The notes under the pieces were generated by a model, which was not told the origin of the DNA, searched no databases, and saw nothing but the letters and a program-made list of their open reading frames with translations. A stretch of 22,108 nt of DNA from NCBI GenBank assembly GCA_964396385.1, contig CAYNFH010000101.1:1-22108 (forward strand), given 5' to 3'. Source of the stretch: CAYNFH01 sp964396385 (lineage in GTDB: Bacteria; Armatimonadota; Chthonomonadetes; Chthonomonadales; CAJBBX01). Shown in pieces: positions 1 to 7,174 of this stretch (the first letter of the stretch is position 1; every line of letters begins with the position of its first letter). The position numbers and the translations under genes are program-made.

Positions 1-62
1 CTAGAAAACAGCCGCCCGGCCATGCGAACCTCTGGAGGAGCGGATGCCGCTACCGTGTGCGT

Positions 63-758
63 CTAGCGAGTGGATGCAAAGCGGCGGGTGTGTTCATGAC
101 GCGCTGCCGCCTTCGCTGAGGCGGGACTGCCGGGCTGGTGTGCCGGGTGCTTTATGGAGGCGGACTGGACCGGATGCTCAGCCGGCAGGCTCGCCCTGGT
201 CTGCAAGTCGTCCTGGCTGGTGATGTTACCATCCATCCATGTCCACTGAATCTTTTGGTAGGTAAAGGCTACGTCCAGGGTCTCCGGGTACTTGGCGGTC
301 TCCGGGTTGAGCACGTTCTGCACGTGAGCCTGAATGTCCGCGATATTCGCATTCGTGAGCGCGATGGTGAGGAACTGGACCTCGGACCCAACCCCCGAAG
401 CGGCCTTCACCTGCGGTTTCCAGAAGTTGATCGTCAAGCTGGTGATGTTCTCGTTGTGAGTCAAGAGGTCGTACAGCTTGGGCAGGGACTGGTCCCACTC
501 TATCGTAACAACCAACGGCTTGTGCATCCGTTGTCCGGTGGGGAGACCGCTCTGCGGGTCCCGCGGCGAGACGATCTCGTGGCTTACAGCGACGACCGCA
601 ATGCTGTTCTCCCGTCCCTTCTGCGTTACACCGCCCTTGATGGGTCCGCTCTTCTGGCCGGTGAGAGTCATATAGGCCTCCAGGGCCGCATGAGCGGAGC
701 TGCTCAGCGCCAAAGTGGCGGATACGGCCAGAGCCGTGAGAAGCCCGGTCTTATTCAT
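63..758 (-). CDS. Secreted Hcp-family (type VI tube-like) protein
   Basis: 231 residues with an ATG start preceded by AAGGG about 9 nt upstream. Residues 1-24 form a clear Sec signal peptide: a short basic N-terminus, a hydrophobic core and an AHA cleavage site before ALEAYM. Residues 25 to about 183 resemble the Hcp family, whose hexameric rings form the type VI secretion tube. The match includes an N-terminal AYMTLTGQKSGPIKG strand, a VVAVSHEI strand, a conserved hydrophobic strand around LTINFWKP, and a C-terminal YQKIQWTWMDG strand like the family's closing F-x-KIEW motif. The last 45 or so residues are a low-complexity Ala/Pro/His/Ser tail not typical of Hcp. Canonical Hcp proteins have no signal peptide, and no other type VI genes are in view. 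I therefore infer an exported Hcp-fold protein rather than a working secretion tube. The family call is good; the function is unknown. Confidence 0.75.
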   Translation of the reverse strand: MNKTGLLTALAVSATLALSSSAHAALEAYMTLTGQKSGPIKGGVTQKGRENSIAVVAVSHEIVSPRDPQSGLPTGQRMHKPLVVTIEWDQSLPKLYDLLTHNENITSLTINFWKPQVKAASGVGSEVQFLTIALTNANIADIQAHVQNVLNPETAKYPETLDVAFTYQKIQWTWMDGNITSQDDLQTRASLPAEHPVQSASIKHPAHQPGSPASAKAAARHEHTRRFASTR

Positions 759-883
759 CTGCTTGATCCCTTCTAAGCGAGGAGTAGCCGGTAGCCCGGC
801 AGGGGAGTGTTCGCGCGGCGGTCATGGTTTCCCTGCGTTCCGCGGCGAAAGTCAAGGCGAGAGCCCGAGCCGCCCGGCGTGCG

Positions 884-2041
884 TCAGCGCAGCACCTCGC
901 GCCAAACCTCCGGTCGAGCCGGCGGCGCGTAGGCAATGTCGAGGTCCGGCGTTTGGAGCTTCTGGCCGCTCTGGAAGCGGCTGTCCATCAGATAGGAGAG
1001 CATGCCGGTGGTGAGATAGGTCCGTTCTCCTGGCTCCGTCGGCGTACCCGTGAGATACATGTCCTCGAGAGCCCGTACGGTGGCGGAGAAGTGCTTGAGA
1101 CGGGGCACTGGGTCCAGCTTGTAGGAGGTCGCCACGATCTCGTCCGTTCCACTCACGCGGTAGGCGAACCCGAACTCCGTGGAGTACCCGTTGGGCATCA
1201 GAACGGTCATCCGCTGCCCGTCCCGGTACTCAATGTCGAAGGCATAGACGTCTTTGCTGTAGTCCTGGGGCCTCCCGTGCGGCTCCCACGCCGCCGCAAG
1301 CGCCGCCTCCGCGATGTCCGAGGGCCAGCGCCCGGCCTCCTGGGCGTCCCAGACCTCCCGGCCCTCCAGGAACTGCACACTCCGCACTCCAGTCTCCCCG
1401 CCTTCGCGACGCTCAACCACGAACTGGCCGGTCTCCAGAGCATGGAAGCCGTAGGACTCCGCCCCGGCGTACCCTATCGCAATCACGTGGTCCAGCTTCT
1501 GTCCACGGGGCAGAGGGACCATGGGCTCATACTGTGCATAGGGGAGGCTGCTCCCCGCCATCCACGGTATACCCAGCTCCTGTATGGTCCGCCACATATA
1601 CTTTGCCCAGGTCCAGTTCCAGGACATGTGCTTGTCATTGAACACGGGCACAACGCGGCCACACTGGCGGAATACGCCGACTATCTGGTCGAACAGCTCG
1701 CGGCGGGGGTAGAGCTGCTGGCCCTTTTCATTGAAGGGATAGGTTCCGTGCTCCCCGATCAGGACAACGCCATCTACGGCGAGCTCGTCTCCGCCACGGC
1801 AGAGCGCCGCCGCAACGGAATGGTACATCGGCACGTTATGCTTCCTGGCCATCTCCACACCGATGTCGTTCTTGGCGATCTCCATCAGGTGGATGGCGAC
1901 TACCTCACAGCGCGGCTCCTCAAAATGGTCGTCGAACTGCTTGCCTTCCAGGAACTTGGTGCAGTAGCACTCCCCATGGCTGGTCGCGCCATATTCCGTG
2001 AGTAACACTGCCAGCTTCGGTATGTCGGATTGCTTCGGCAA
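884..2041 (-). CDS. Conserved uncharacterised 385-residue protein
   Basis: The start is a TTG at 2041, chosen because AAGGAG lies 6 nt upstream; no better ATG or GTG fits. The protein is soluble, with no signal peptide or membrane segment. Striking stretches are LAVLLTEYGATSHGE near the N-terminus, VDGVVLIGEHGTYPFNEKGQ followed by LYPRRELF around residues 90-115, VVPVFNDKHMSW around 130-140, and GYAGAESYGFHALETGQ in the middle. The N-terminal third alternates strands and helices like a Rossmann-type domain, and its EPR-CEVVAIH and MARKHNVPMY segments recall Gfo/Idh/MocA oxidoreductases. No canonical GxGxxG dinucleotide motif is visible, however. I believe similar proteins recur in environmental genomes as hypothetical proteins. 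It is divergent from the neighbouring Ldh-type gene, which could suggest a shared role in sugar or hydroxy-acid metabolism; that is inference only. Confidence 0.8.
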   Translation of the reverse strand: MPKQSDIPKLAVLLTEYGATSHGECYCTKFLEGKQFDDHFEEPRCEVVAIHLMEIAKNDIGVEMARKHNVPMYHSVAAALCRGGDELAVDGVVLIGEHGTYPFNEKGQQLYPRRELFDQIVGVFRQCGRVVPVFNDKHMSWNWTWAKYMWRTIQELGIPWMAGSSLPYAQYEPMVPLPRGQKLDHVIAIGYAGAESYGFHALETGQFVVERREGGETGVRSVQFLEGREVWDAQEAGRWPSDIAEAALAAAWEPHGRPQDYSKDVYAFDIEYRDGQRMTVLMPNGYSTEFGFAYRVSGTDEIVATSYKLDPVPRLKHFSATVRALEDMYLTGTPTEPGERTYLTTGMLSYLMDSRFQSGQKLQTPDLDIAYAPPARPEVWREVLR

Positions 2042-2072
2042 CCGGCGCTCCTTGTTTCGCTCTAAGGGTCAC

Positions 2073-2102
2073 TTCGGCAGGGAGCGCCCACTCCCTGCCG
2101 AA
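2073..2102. promoter_or_regulatory. Perfect 12-bp inverted repeat between divergent genes
   Basis: TTCGGCAGGGAG (2073-2084) and CTCCCTGCCGAA (2091-2102) are exact reverse complements separated by 6 nt. The element lies in the 117-bp gap between the divergently oriented genes starting at 2041 (minus) and 2159 (plus). It could be an operator for a dimeric regulator of both genes, or a hairpin in the 5' leader of the minus-strand gene. No T-run follows on either strand, so an intrinsic terminator is unlikely. Confidence 0.6.
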
Positions 2103-2158
2103 TTCCTCGCCATGTTCGGGTATTTTGTGCTGGATAAGGCCTGCCACGTCCCTAAGCT

Positions 2159-3139
2159 ATGAACAGACCTCCTGGCGAATCGATCCGAGTTTCTTCAGAC
2201 CGGCTGCGCGACTTCACCAGCGCCGCATTCGAGCGCGCCGGCGTCCCGGCGGACAAGGCCGCCTTTCTGGCGGACCGGCTGGTGCGGAACGACCTCCGCG
2301 GCGTGTTCAGCCATGGCAGCCGCCTCGCCGGCCAGTACGTTCCGCTCTTCCGGAGCCGACAGATCAATCCGGACCCGGCGGTCACCGTACAACAGGAGAC
2401 ACCTACCACGCTGGTGGCGGATGGCGACGGCGGGCTCGGCTACTTCCCGGCGCACAGGGCGGCGGAGCTGCTGGGGCCGATGGCGAAAGAGATGGGAGCT
2501 GCCGCCGCCGTGACCCGGAACCACGGGCACATCGGCGCGGCCGGCATCTACGCCAGGATCCCGCTTGCGCTGGACCTGTTCTGCTACGTCACCTCCGGGC
2601 ACCAGCTTAACCTCCAGCCGGGCCAACCGGTGGTGCACGCGGCCGGCGGATCGCCGATGGCGTTCGCCATCCCCACGGGAATGGCGCCGCCCTTTGTGCT
2701 GGACTTTGGAACTATGATCGACCTGCACAAAGGACCGGAGCATCTGGCGGAGGTGATGGAGCGGGCGCCCAGCGCCGTCCTGCGGAGCTTCGGGCTGGGC
2801 TGCGCATGCCAGGCACTGGGCGGATTCCTGGCGGGGGTGCCGCTGGACCCCGCGCGGGCCGAGCGGCGCTGGCCGGGCGCCAACCAGGGCAGCTTCCTCA
2901 TCGCCGTGGACCTGGCACGATTTGGCCCGGTGGAGGAGCTCAAGCGGGAGATGGACGCTTATGCAGAAGTGGTGCGCCAGATGAAGCCGTTTCCGGGCAT
3001 GGAATCGGCGGCTCTACCGGGGACGCCGGAGTGTGAGCGAGAGCGCGTCTGGTCCGTGGAGGGAGTGCCGGTGAGCCCCAGGCACGCGGATGCGCTCCGG
3101 ACGCTCGCGAGTGACCTGGGGATAGAGGCACCGGTGTAG
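2159..3139 (+). CDS. Malate/L-lactate dehydrogenase (Ldh)-family oxidoreductase, shortened
   Basis: 326 residues, ATG start, weak ribosome site. The family uses NAD(P)H to interconvert 2-hydroxy acids and 2-oxo acids and is unrelated to classical Rossmann malate dehydrogenases. Visible family marks are LRGVFSHGSRLAGQY (the SHG histidine is the usual catalytic residue), VADGDGGLGYFPAHRA, RNHGHIGAAGIYARI, AIPTGMAPPFVLDFGTM, and a C-terminal NQGSFLIAVDLARFGP followed by LPGTPECERER. The stretch between DFGTM and the GLGCACQALGGFLAG helix is only about 25-30 residues. Normally it is longer and carries a P-x-GW...TDP loop and a GG-x-KGYGL motif. This is either a divergent subfamily or a member with altered substrate or cofactor binding. 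It is the only plus-strand gene in the window. Family assignment is confident; substrate unknown. Confidence 0.85.
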   Translation: MNRPPGESIRVSSDRLRDFTSAAFERAGVPADKAAFLADRLVRNDLRGVFSHGSRLAGQYVPLFRSRQINPDPAVTVQQETPTTLVADGDGGLGYFPAHRAAELLGPMAKEMGAAAAVTRNHGHIGAAGIYARIPLALDLFCYVTSGHQLNLQPGQPVVHAAGGSPMAFAIPTGMAPPFVLDFGTMIDLHKGPEHLAEVMERAPSAVLRSFGLGCACQALGGFLAGVPLDPARAERRWPGANQGSFLIAVDLARFGPVEELKREMDAYAEVVRQMKPFPGMESAALPGTPECERERVWSVEGVPVSPRHADALRTLASDLGIEAPV

Positions 3140-3306
3140 GTCGTGGCTTCGGGACGGCTTACGTAGCGGTACGCGCGCTCGGACCAAGGTCCGGCGCCCC
3201 CGCGCCCTCGGACCAATGGCGGGCGCGGGCACCCCGGTGGCGTTCCGCCGAGTGTCCACCATCGTGAACACCAGACCCTGATGGTACGCTCCCGGCTCTA
3301 TTGCGT

Positions 3307-4203
3307 CTACTTCGTCACTCTCACCCAGTCCACCAGCACGCGGGGCTTCTCGTCCTTGATGGCCTGTACCGTGGACTCGGGCATGCCGGGGTAAGGCTCT
3401 CTCACGTGGTTAACCCCCGACGGATAGCCGCCGCCGAGAGCCAGGTTCAGGATGATGTACTTGGGGTTGTCGTAGGCCCAGCGGCCGTACTTCTCGACCA
3501 TCTCCCTGGTGACGCGGTAGACCTCCTCGTCATCCACCCTGAAGACCAGCGTGTCCGGCGACCAGTCCACGGAGTAGACGTGCCAGGCGGTGGCGTCCTT
3601 GTCTTTGGGGAGCGGGATGCGCTTGGTGATGGGCGTGTTGCCGAAATAGCCAGGACCGTGAATGGCGACGCTGGTCCAGGAGGGGTCGCCCACGTTCTCC
3701 ATGATGTCCGCCTCGCCAGTGGCGGGCCACGGCCCGGTCCCCAGCAGCCAGAACGCCGGCCAGAGCCCGGCACCCGCCGGCAGCTTCATGCGGGCAGCGG
3801 CCGTGCCGTAGGTGAACTCGAACTTGCCCCGCGTGTCCATGCGGCCGGAGATGAAGTCGAACTTGCGGCCTTCCGGAGTGGCGTAGCCGGCCCGGGAGCG
3901 CGGCCGGATGACGAGGGCACCGCTCTTCGCGCCCGCCGCCTCCCGCCCGTGCGCGATGTAGAGGGTCTCGGGCGAGTCCACGTATGCCTGCTGCTCGTTA
4001 TTGACCACCATGCCGGTAATCCGCACGCTCCACTTCGTGCGGTCCAACTCCGGCCCCTTGAAGTCGTCGAAGAACACCACTTCCGGTTTGTCAATGTGCC
4101 GAGACGCCATGGCCGTTGCCACCGCCGCAGTTCGGGGCGCTCCCAGAGCGATGAACGCCGCAAGCGCCGCTCCGACCCACCACGTGCGCTTCCCTAGAAC
4201 CAC
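3307..4203 (-). CDS. Secreted glycoside hydrolase family 16 (endo-beta-glucanase/galactanase type)
   Basis: 298 residues from a GTG at 4203. This start gives a proper signal peptide (basic KRTW, then WVGAALAAFIALGAP) and overlaps the end of the upstream TM2 gene by 10 nt. A later ATG (residue 32) would remove the signal. The mature domain is GH16: VFFDDFKGPELDRTKW at the start, SGRMDTRGKFEFTYG, then AGLWPAFWLLG and the catalytic GEADIMENVG, which carries the E-x-D-x-x-E nucleophile/acid-base triad, followed by HVYSVDWSPDTLVFRVDD and ILNLALGG. The family cleaves beta-1,3/1,4-glucans, agar, carrageenan or xyloglucan by a retaining mechanism. The exact substrate cannot be read from the sequence. 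The protein is probably exported for polysaccharide degradation. Confidence 0.92.
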   Translation of the reverse strand: MVLGKRTWWVGAALAAFIALGAPRTAAVATAMASRHIDKPEVVFFDDFKGPELDRTKWSVRITGMVVNNEQQAYVDSPETLYIAHGREAAGAKSGALVIRPRSRAGYATPEGRKFDFISGRMDTRGKFEFTYGTAAARMKLPAGAGLWPAFWLLGTGPWPATGEADIMENVGDPSWTSVAIHGPGYFGNTPITKRIPLPKDKDATAWHVYSVDWSPDTLVFRVDDEEVYRVTREMVEKYGRWAYDNPKYIILNLALGGGYPSGVNHVREPYPGMPESTVQAIKDEKPRVLVDWVRVTK

Positions 4204-4778
4204 CGCTTCTCAACCACGTACTTCTGGTGGAAGTCGTCATCGGTGGCGCAGAGGTAGAGGATGGTCTGGACGAGGCAGATGCCACCAACCGCAAGGAGGC
4301 CGAGTATCCCTATGACGACTAACACGAGAGGAAGACTGATCAGGTAGATAAGGAGCAGCGTCATTCCCATCTTGTTGTTGCCGAGGTAGAACCCGTGAAT
4401 GCCCCACCCGCCGAAAAAGAACGCCAACGCCGCGGCGGCGAACTTGCTCTTCCGCTCTGCGTATTGCCCCGCCCACTGAGAAGAGTACGGCTGTCCGTAC
4501 GGAGCGCCGTAACCGTATGGAGCCTGGGCGTAAGGGGGAGGCTGGCCGTGTGCCGGCTGCTGCGGGGTGGCGTAGGGGCCGGGCTGTGGCGCTCCATACG
4601 GTGGGGAAGGGCTGTAGGGCGGCGGAGCGGCGGATTGGCCGGGCGGCATCACCGCCTGCGTCTGGTTGGGGTTTGTGAACCTGGTCCGGTACTGGTGGCC
4701 GCAGCGAAGGCAGCTCGGCGCGTTCAGAGCCGCGGCCTGCTGGCACTCAGAGCAAATCTTGTACGGCTCCTGGGTCAT
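4194..4778 (-). CDS. Zinc-ribbon, Pro/Tyr-rich TM2-domain membrane protein
   Basis: 194 residues. The ATG at 4778 was chosen over an in-frame ATG 60 nt upstream because AGGAGAG lies just before it. Domains in order: an N-terminal zinc ribbon with paired cysteines (CSECQQ and CLRCGHQ, residues about 9-25), a disordered Pro/Gly/Tyr/Gln-rich linker (about residues 45-110), and a C-terminal TM2 domain with two hydrophobic helices. The first helix carries the family signature FFFGGWGIHGFYLGN and the second is VLVVIGILGLLAVGGICLV, followed by a short charged tail. TM2 proteins are small membrane proteins of mostly unknown role in bacteria. The stop overlaps the GH16 start by 10 nt, so the two may be translationally coupled. 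Confidence 0.88.
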   Translation of the reverse strand: MTQEPYKICSECQQAAALNAPSCLRCGHQYRTRFTNPNQTQAVMPPGQSAAPPPYSPSPPYGAPQPGPYATPQQPAHGQPPPYAQAPYGYGAPYGQPYSSQWAGQYAERKSKFAAAALAFFFGGWGIHGFYLGNNKMGMTLLLIYLISLPLVLVVIGILGLLAVGGICLVQTILYLCATDDDFHQKYVVEKRWF

Positions 4779-4879
4779 GGCCTCTCCTGGCGAACGCCTA
4801 CCCGACTCGTAATCAGCATTCCGCGCGGCGCGCGTCATTCCTGCCGCTGTGTTGGCGGGTGCGGGTTCCCTGGAGTGGG

Positions 4880-5239
4880 TTAGTCGCTCGCGGCGGGAGG
4901 GCTTGGAGTGGCGGCGGTGCCCGTGCGCCTATGCTTGCCCTTATCCGCCGCAGCCTCGCGGGTGCGGGTACGGCGCGCGGGGCGGGCCATCATTGCGAGG
5001 AAGCGCTCGGCCGAAAGGATTCCCTTACCCTCCGCGTTTACCTTCGCGACCAGTACGTGCGCGGGCCTGATCTTCTCGTCTGGACGGGTCAGAGGCAGCG
5101 CGATTAACGCGTCGGCTTCAGGATTCTTGAACACCATGTACTCAGGTGTGTCCTTGCGCGCGTATCCGAGCCGAATAAGCACTTCGCTCAATCGCCCGTA
5201 AGTCATTGGGGTGGTCTCAAATGCGGTTCGGGTTATCAT
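4880..5239 (-). CDS. Small HicA-like protein paired with DUF4365
   Basis: 119 residues. The ATG at 5239 has GAGG about 8 nt upstream and overlaps the upstream reading frame by 23 nt. An alternative ATG at 5206, giving 108 residues, lies just after the upstream stop. The folded part appears to be roughly residues 12-85: TYGRLSEVLIRLGYARK, then a strand with YMVFKNPEADALIALPL, then RPAHVLVAKVNAEGKGIL and SAERFLAMM. This helix-strand-strand-strand-helix order resembles the double-stranded-RNA-binding-like fold of HicA toxins. The HicA catalytic histidine seems to be replaced by tyrosine in TPEYMVF. The basic tail (RRTRTREAAADKGKHRR) looks disordered. Function unknown; a toxin-like or nucleic-acid-binding role is inferred from shape and from its DUF4365 neighbour. 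Confidence 0.6.
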   Translation of the reverse strand: MITRTAFETTPMTYGRLSEVLIRLGYARKDTPEYMVFKNPEADALIALPLTRPDEKIRPAHVLVAKVNAEGKGILSAERFLAMMARPARRTRTREAAADKGKHRRTGTAATPSPPAASD

Positions 5240-5552
5240 CGAGTTGCCTCAGCGCCTCTTGCTTGTACTGTCGGAACTCCTTGATTGCACGCTCGTCCAG
5301 CACGTTCGCAGCCGGTACAAACAGTCGAATTGTTTCCTGCCCCTGGCTCAGGCTAACCGACAACGTGCGAATGTAAGACTGTATGAAGAGCCAGTAGGCT
5401 CGGTCTTGGGCTGCCTCGTACACAACGAGGATAACGGGCATCGCCTCGTGGAGCCACAGGTCCAAGTGCCTGGCGCTCACATCGCATACAACGGCGCCGT
5501 CGCCCGCACGCCGCCTCATTCCGTCGGTCGCCTTGCGCCGGCCCGTCCTCAT
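5217..5552 (-). pseudogene. C-terminal remnant of a DUF4365 protein
   Basis: The 111-residue open frame begins 30 nt after the nuoN stop and is in the same frame as nuoN. Residues from about KATDGMRRR onward match the second half of DUF4365 proteins as I know them: VSARHLDLWLHEAMPVILVV, then YEAAQDRAYWLFIQSYI and a VPAANVLDERAIKEF end. DUF4365 has a PD-(D/E)XK-nuclease-like layout. The K of the Q-x-K catalytic motif may survive as RRKATD, but the N-terminal half with the upstream acidic residues is absent. Upstream in frame there is only a short unrelated stretch and the nuoN stop, so the gene appears 5'-truncated by a junction with nuoN. It may still be translated from its ATG, but nuclease activity is unlikely. 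Confidence 0.65.
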
Positions 5553-5582
5553 GCTTGGAGATGCGCTGCAGACATGCCGGGC

Positions 5583-7085
5583 CTATCCGCCAATGGCCGG
5601 CCGAGAGGCGGTGGGGGCGGGGAGGCCGGGGCGGGGTTGGAGGGCGGTGGCGGCCTGCGCGCCGAGGCGGACCCACGGGGCGGGGTAGATGCCGATGGCG
5701 AGCACGCCCAGCACGCAGAGGCCGATGGCCACCTGGAGCGGGCCGGCGGTCGGGAGGCGGCGGTCATCCTCTGGATCGCGGATGTATACCTGGAGCGCAA
5801 CCATCAGGTAGTAGTAGAGAGAGACTACGCTGATAAGCGCCCCCACCAGCACCAGCCCGTGCTGGCCCCCCTCCCAGCCCGCGGCGAACAGGTACAGCTT
5901 CCCCACGAACCCCGCCAGCGGCGGGATACCTCCGAGCGAGAAGAGGATCACCAGCATCGCGAATGCCAGCAAGGGCGAGCGGCGGTGCAGGCCCCGCAGC
6001 GCGGTCACCTCGTCGGAGCCCGTGGCGTCCTTCACGGCCTGCGCCACCAGGAAGCCGCCCACGTTGGCAAAGGTGTAGAGCAGCAGGTACATCAGCACGG
6101 AGCCGGCCACCATCTCGGACTCGGTGCTGCCCGTCATAGCGACCAGCACATAACCGGCCTGCGCGATTCCGGAGTAGGCCAGCAACCGTTTGAGGTTGGT
6201 CTGCCGCAGCGCCACCAGGTTGCCGAGCGCCATGGAGAGCGCCGCCAGGAGCACCAGGACGGGAAGCCACTGGCCGGCGGCCATGCCGAACGGCGCCACG
6301 AGCAGCCGGAGCAGCGCGGCGAACCCGCCGGCTTTGGAGGCGGTGGAGAGGAACGCGGTAACGGTGGACGGCGCGCCCTCGTACACGTCCGGCGCCCAGA
6401 GGTGGAAGGGGACCGCCGCTACCTTGAACAGGATACCGCCGGCCACCAGCGCCAGCCCCAGCCACAGCCCCGCCGCGTAGGCACCCTGCAGCGTGCGCAT
6501 CGCGGCCGCGATCGATTCGTAGGAGGTGCCACCCTGTCCGTGGGTCGCGCTGGCCGTAACGCCGTATAGGATGCTGGCCCCGTAGAGGATGACCGCCGAC
6601 GCCACCGCCCCGAGGATGAACAGCTTCAGCGCGGCCTCGGCAGACCGCCGCTCCCGCTTGGCGAAGCCCGCGAGCGCGAACAGGCAGATGGTGGAGAGCT
6701 CGATCCCGATGTAGAGGGACAGCAGCCCGCCAGCCGCGGCCATAATCATCAGCCCCATGGCCGAGAAGACCAGCAGCGCGTAGTACTCGCCCACGAACCG
6801 CATGCGCCGCTCTTCGCCCGCCGAGCCGATGGCGACCACGGCCAGCGCCGCGAGGAAGACGGTGTCAAACGCGCGGGAGTAACCGTCGAACAGCAGCGCG
6901 CCGCGCCAGGGCCTGGCGACTGGCCCGGCCCAGTCCAGCGCGAGCGCCGCGAGCGCTCCGGTGGCCGTGATCCAGCCGAAGACCGGGGCGCGCCGCCGGC
7001 CGGTGAACGTGTCCAGCAGCGCTACGCCCACTCCGAGCAGGGTGAGGATGATGTACGGATAGAGGGGTCGATAGTCGGATATCAT
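5583..7085 (-). CDS. nuoN: NADH-quinone oxidoreductase subunit N (antiporter-like)
   Basis: 500 residues, ATG at 7085, very hydrophobic with about 14 membrane helices. NuoN is one of three antiporter-like subunits in the proton-pumping arm of complex I. Signature regions include LLSLYIGIELSTICLFALAG, holding the TM5 glutamate, and GGILFKVAAVPFHLWAPDVY followed by EGAPSTVTAFLSTASKAGGF, holding the TM7 lysine and the VYEGAP motif. LAYSGIAQAGYVLVA is also typical. It is the last gene of the cluster and starts 16 nt after the nuoM stop without a clear Shine-Dalgarno sequence. The C-terminal tail (QPRPGLPAPTASRPAIGG) is Pro/Ala-rich. No terminator is evident downstream; a DUF4365 fragment follows. 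Confidence 0.95.
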   Translation of the reverse strand: MISDYRPLYPYIILTLLGVGVALLDTFTGRRRAPVFGWITATGALAALALDWAGPVARPWRGALLFDGYSRAFDTVFLAALAVVAIGSAGEERRMRFVGEYYALLVFSAMGLMIMAAAGGLLSLYIGIELSTICLFALAGFAKRERRSAEAALKLFILGAVASAVILYGASILYGVTASATHGQGGTSYESIAAAMRTLQGAYAAGLWLGLALVAGGILFKVAAVPFHLWAPDVYEGAPSTVTAFLSTASKAGGFAALLRLLVAPFGMAAGQWLPVLVLLAALSMALGNLVALRQTNLKRLLAYSGIAQAGYVLVAMTGSTESEMVAGSVLMYLLLYTFANVGGFLVAQAVKDATGSDEVTALRGLHRRSPLLAFAMLVILFSLGGIPPLAGFVGKLYLFAAGWEGGQHGLVLVGALISVVSLYYYLMVALQVYIRDPEDDRRLPTAGPLQVAIGLCVLGVLAIGIYPAPWVRLGAQAATALQPRPGLPAPTASRPAIGG

Positions 7086-7100
7086 CTGTTCTGTGCCGTT

Positions 7101-7174
7101 GTCATTCCGACCGGAGGGAGGAATCTGGCGACTCTGGGCCGGATCCCAGATTCCTCGCTGTCGCTCGGAATGAC
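7101..7174. repeat. Dispersed palindromic element, full copy 1
   Basis: Two arms, 7101-7128 and 7146-7174, form an imperfect inverted repeat. The outer GTCATTCCG/CGGAATGAC and the inner GAGGAATCTGG/CCAGATTCCTC match exactly; only about eight central positions of each arm differ. The right arm differs from that of the copy at 10847-10921 by one base in 29. The element lies inside the 3' end of nuoM and supplies its stop codon. Confidence 0.9.

Noticed and set aside
824..2005. 393-codon plus-strand open frame
   Set aside because: It is antisense to the well-supported 884-2041 gene, has no family resemblance, and is explained by codon bias in GC-rich DNA.
3140..3306. Possible bidirectional terminator between the convergent Ldh and GH16 genes (CGGACC-AA-GGTCCG)
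   Set aside because: The loop is only 2 nt, the stem 6 bp, and no T-run follows on either strand.
5211..6569. 452-codon plus-strand open frame, and similar long frames at 13597-15432 and 19839-21179
   Set aside because: They lie antisense to nuoN, nuoD/nuoC and uvrA and are rich in His/Arg/Gln/Gly as expected of shadow frames.
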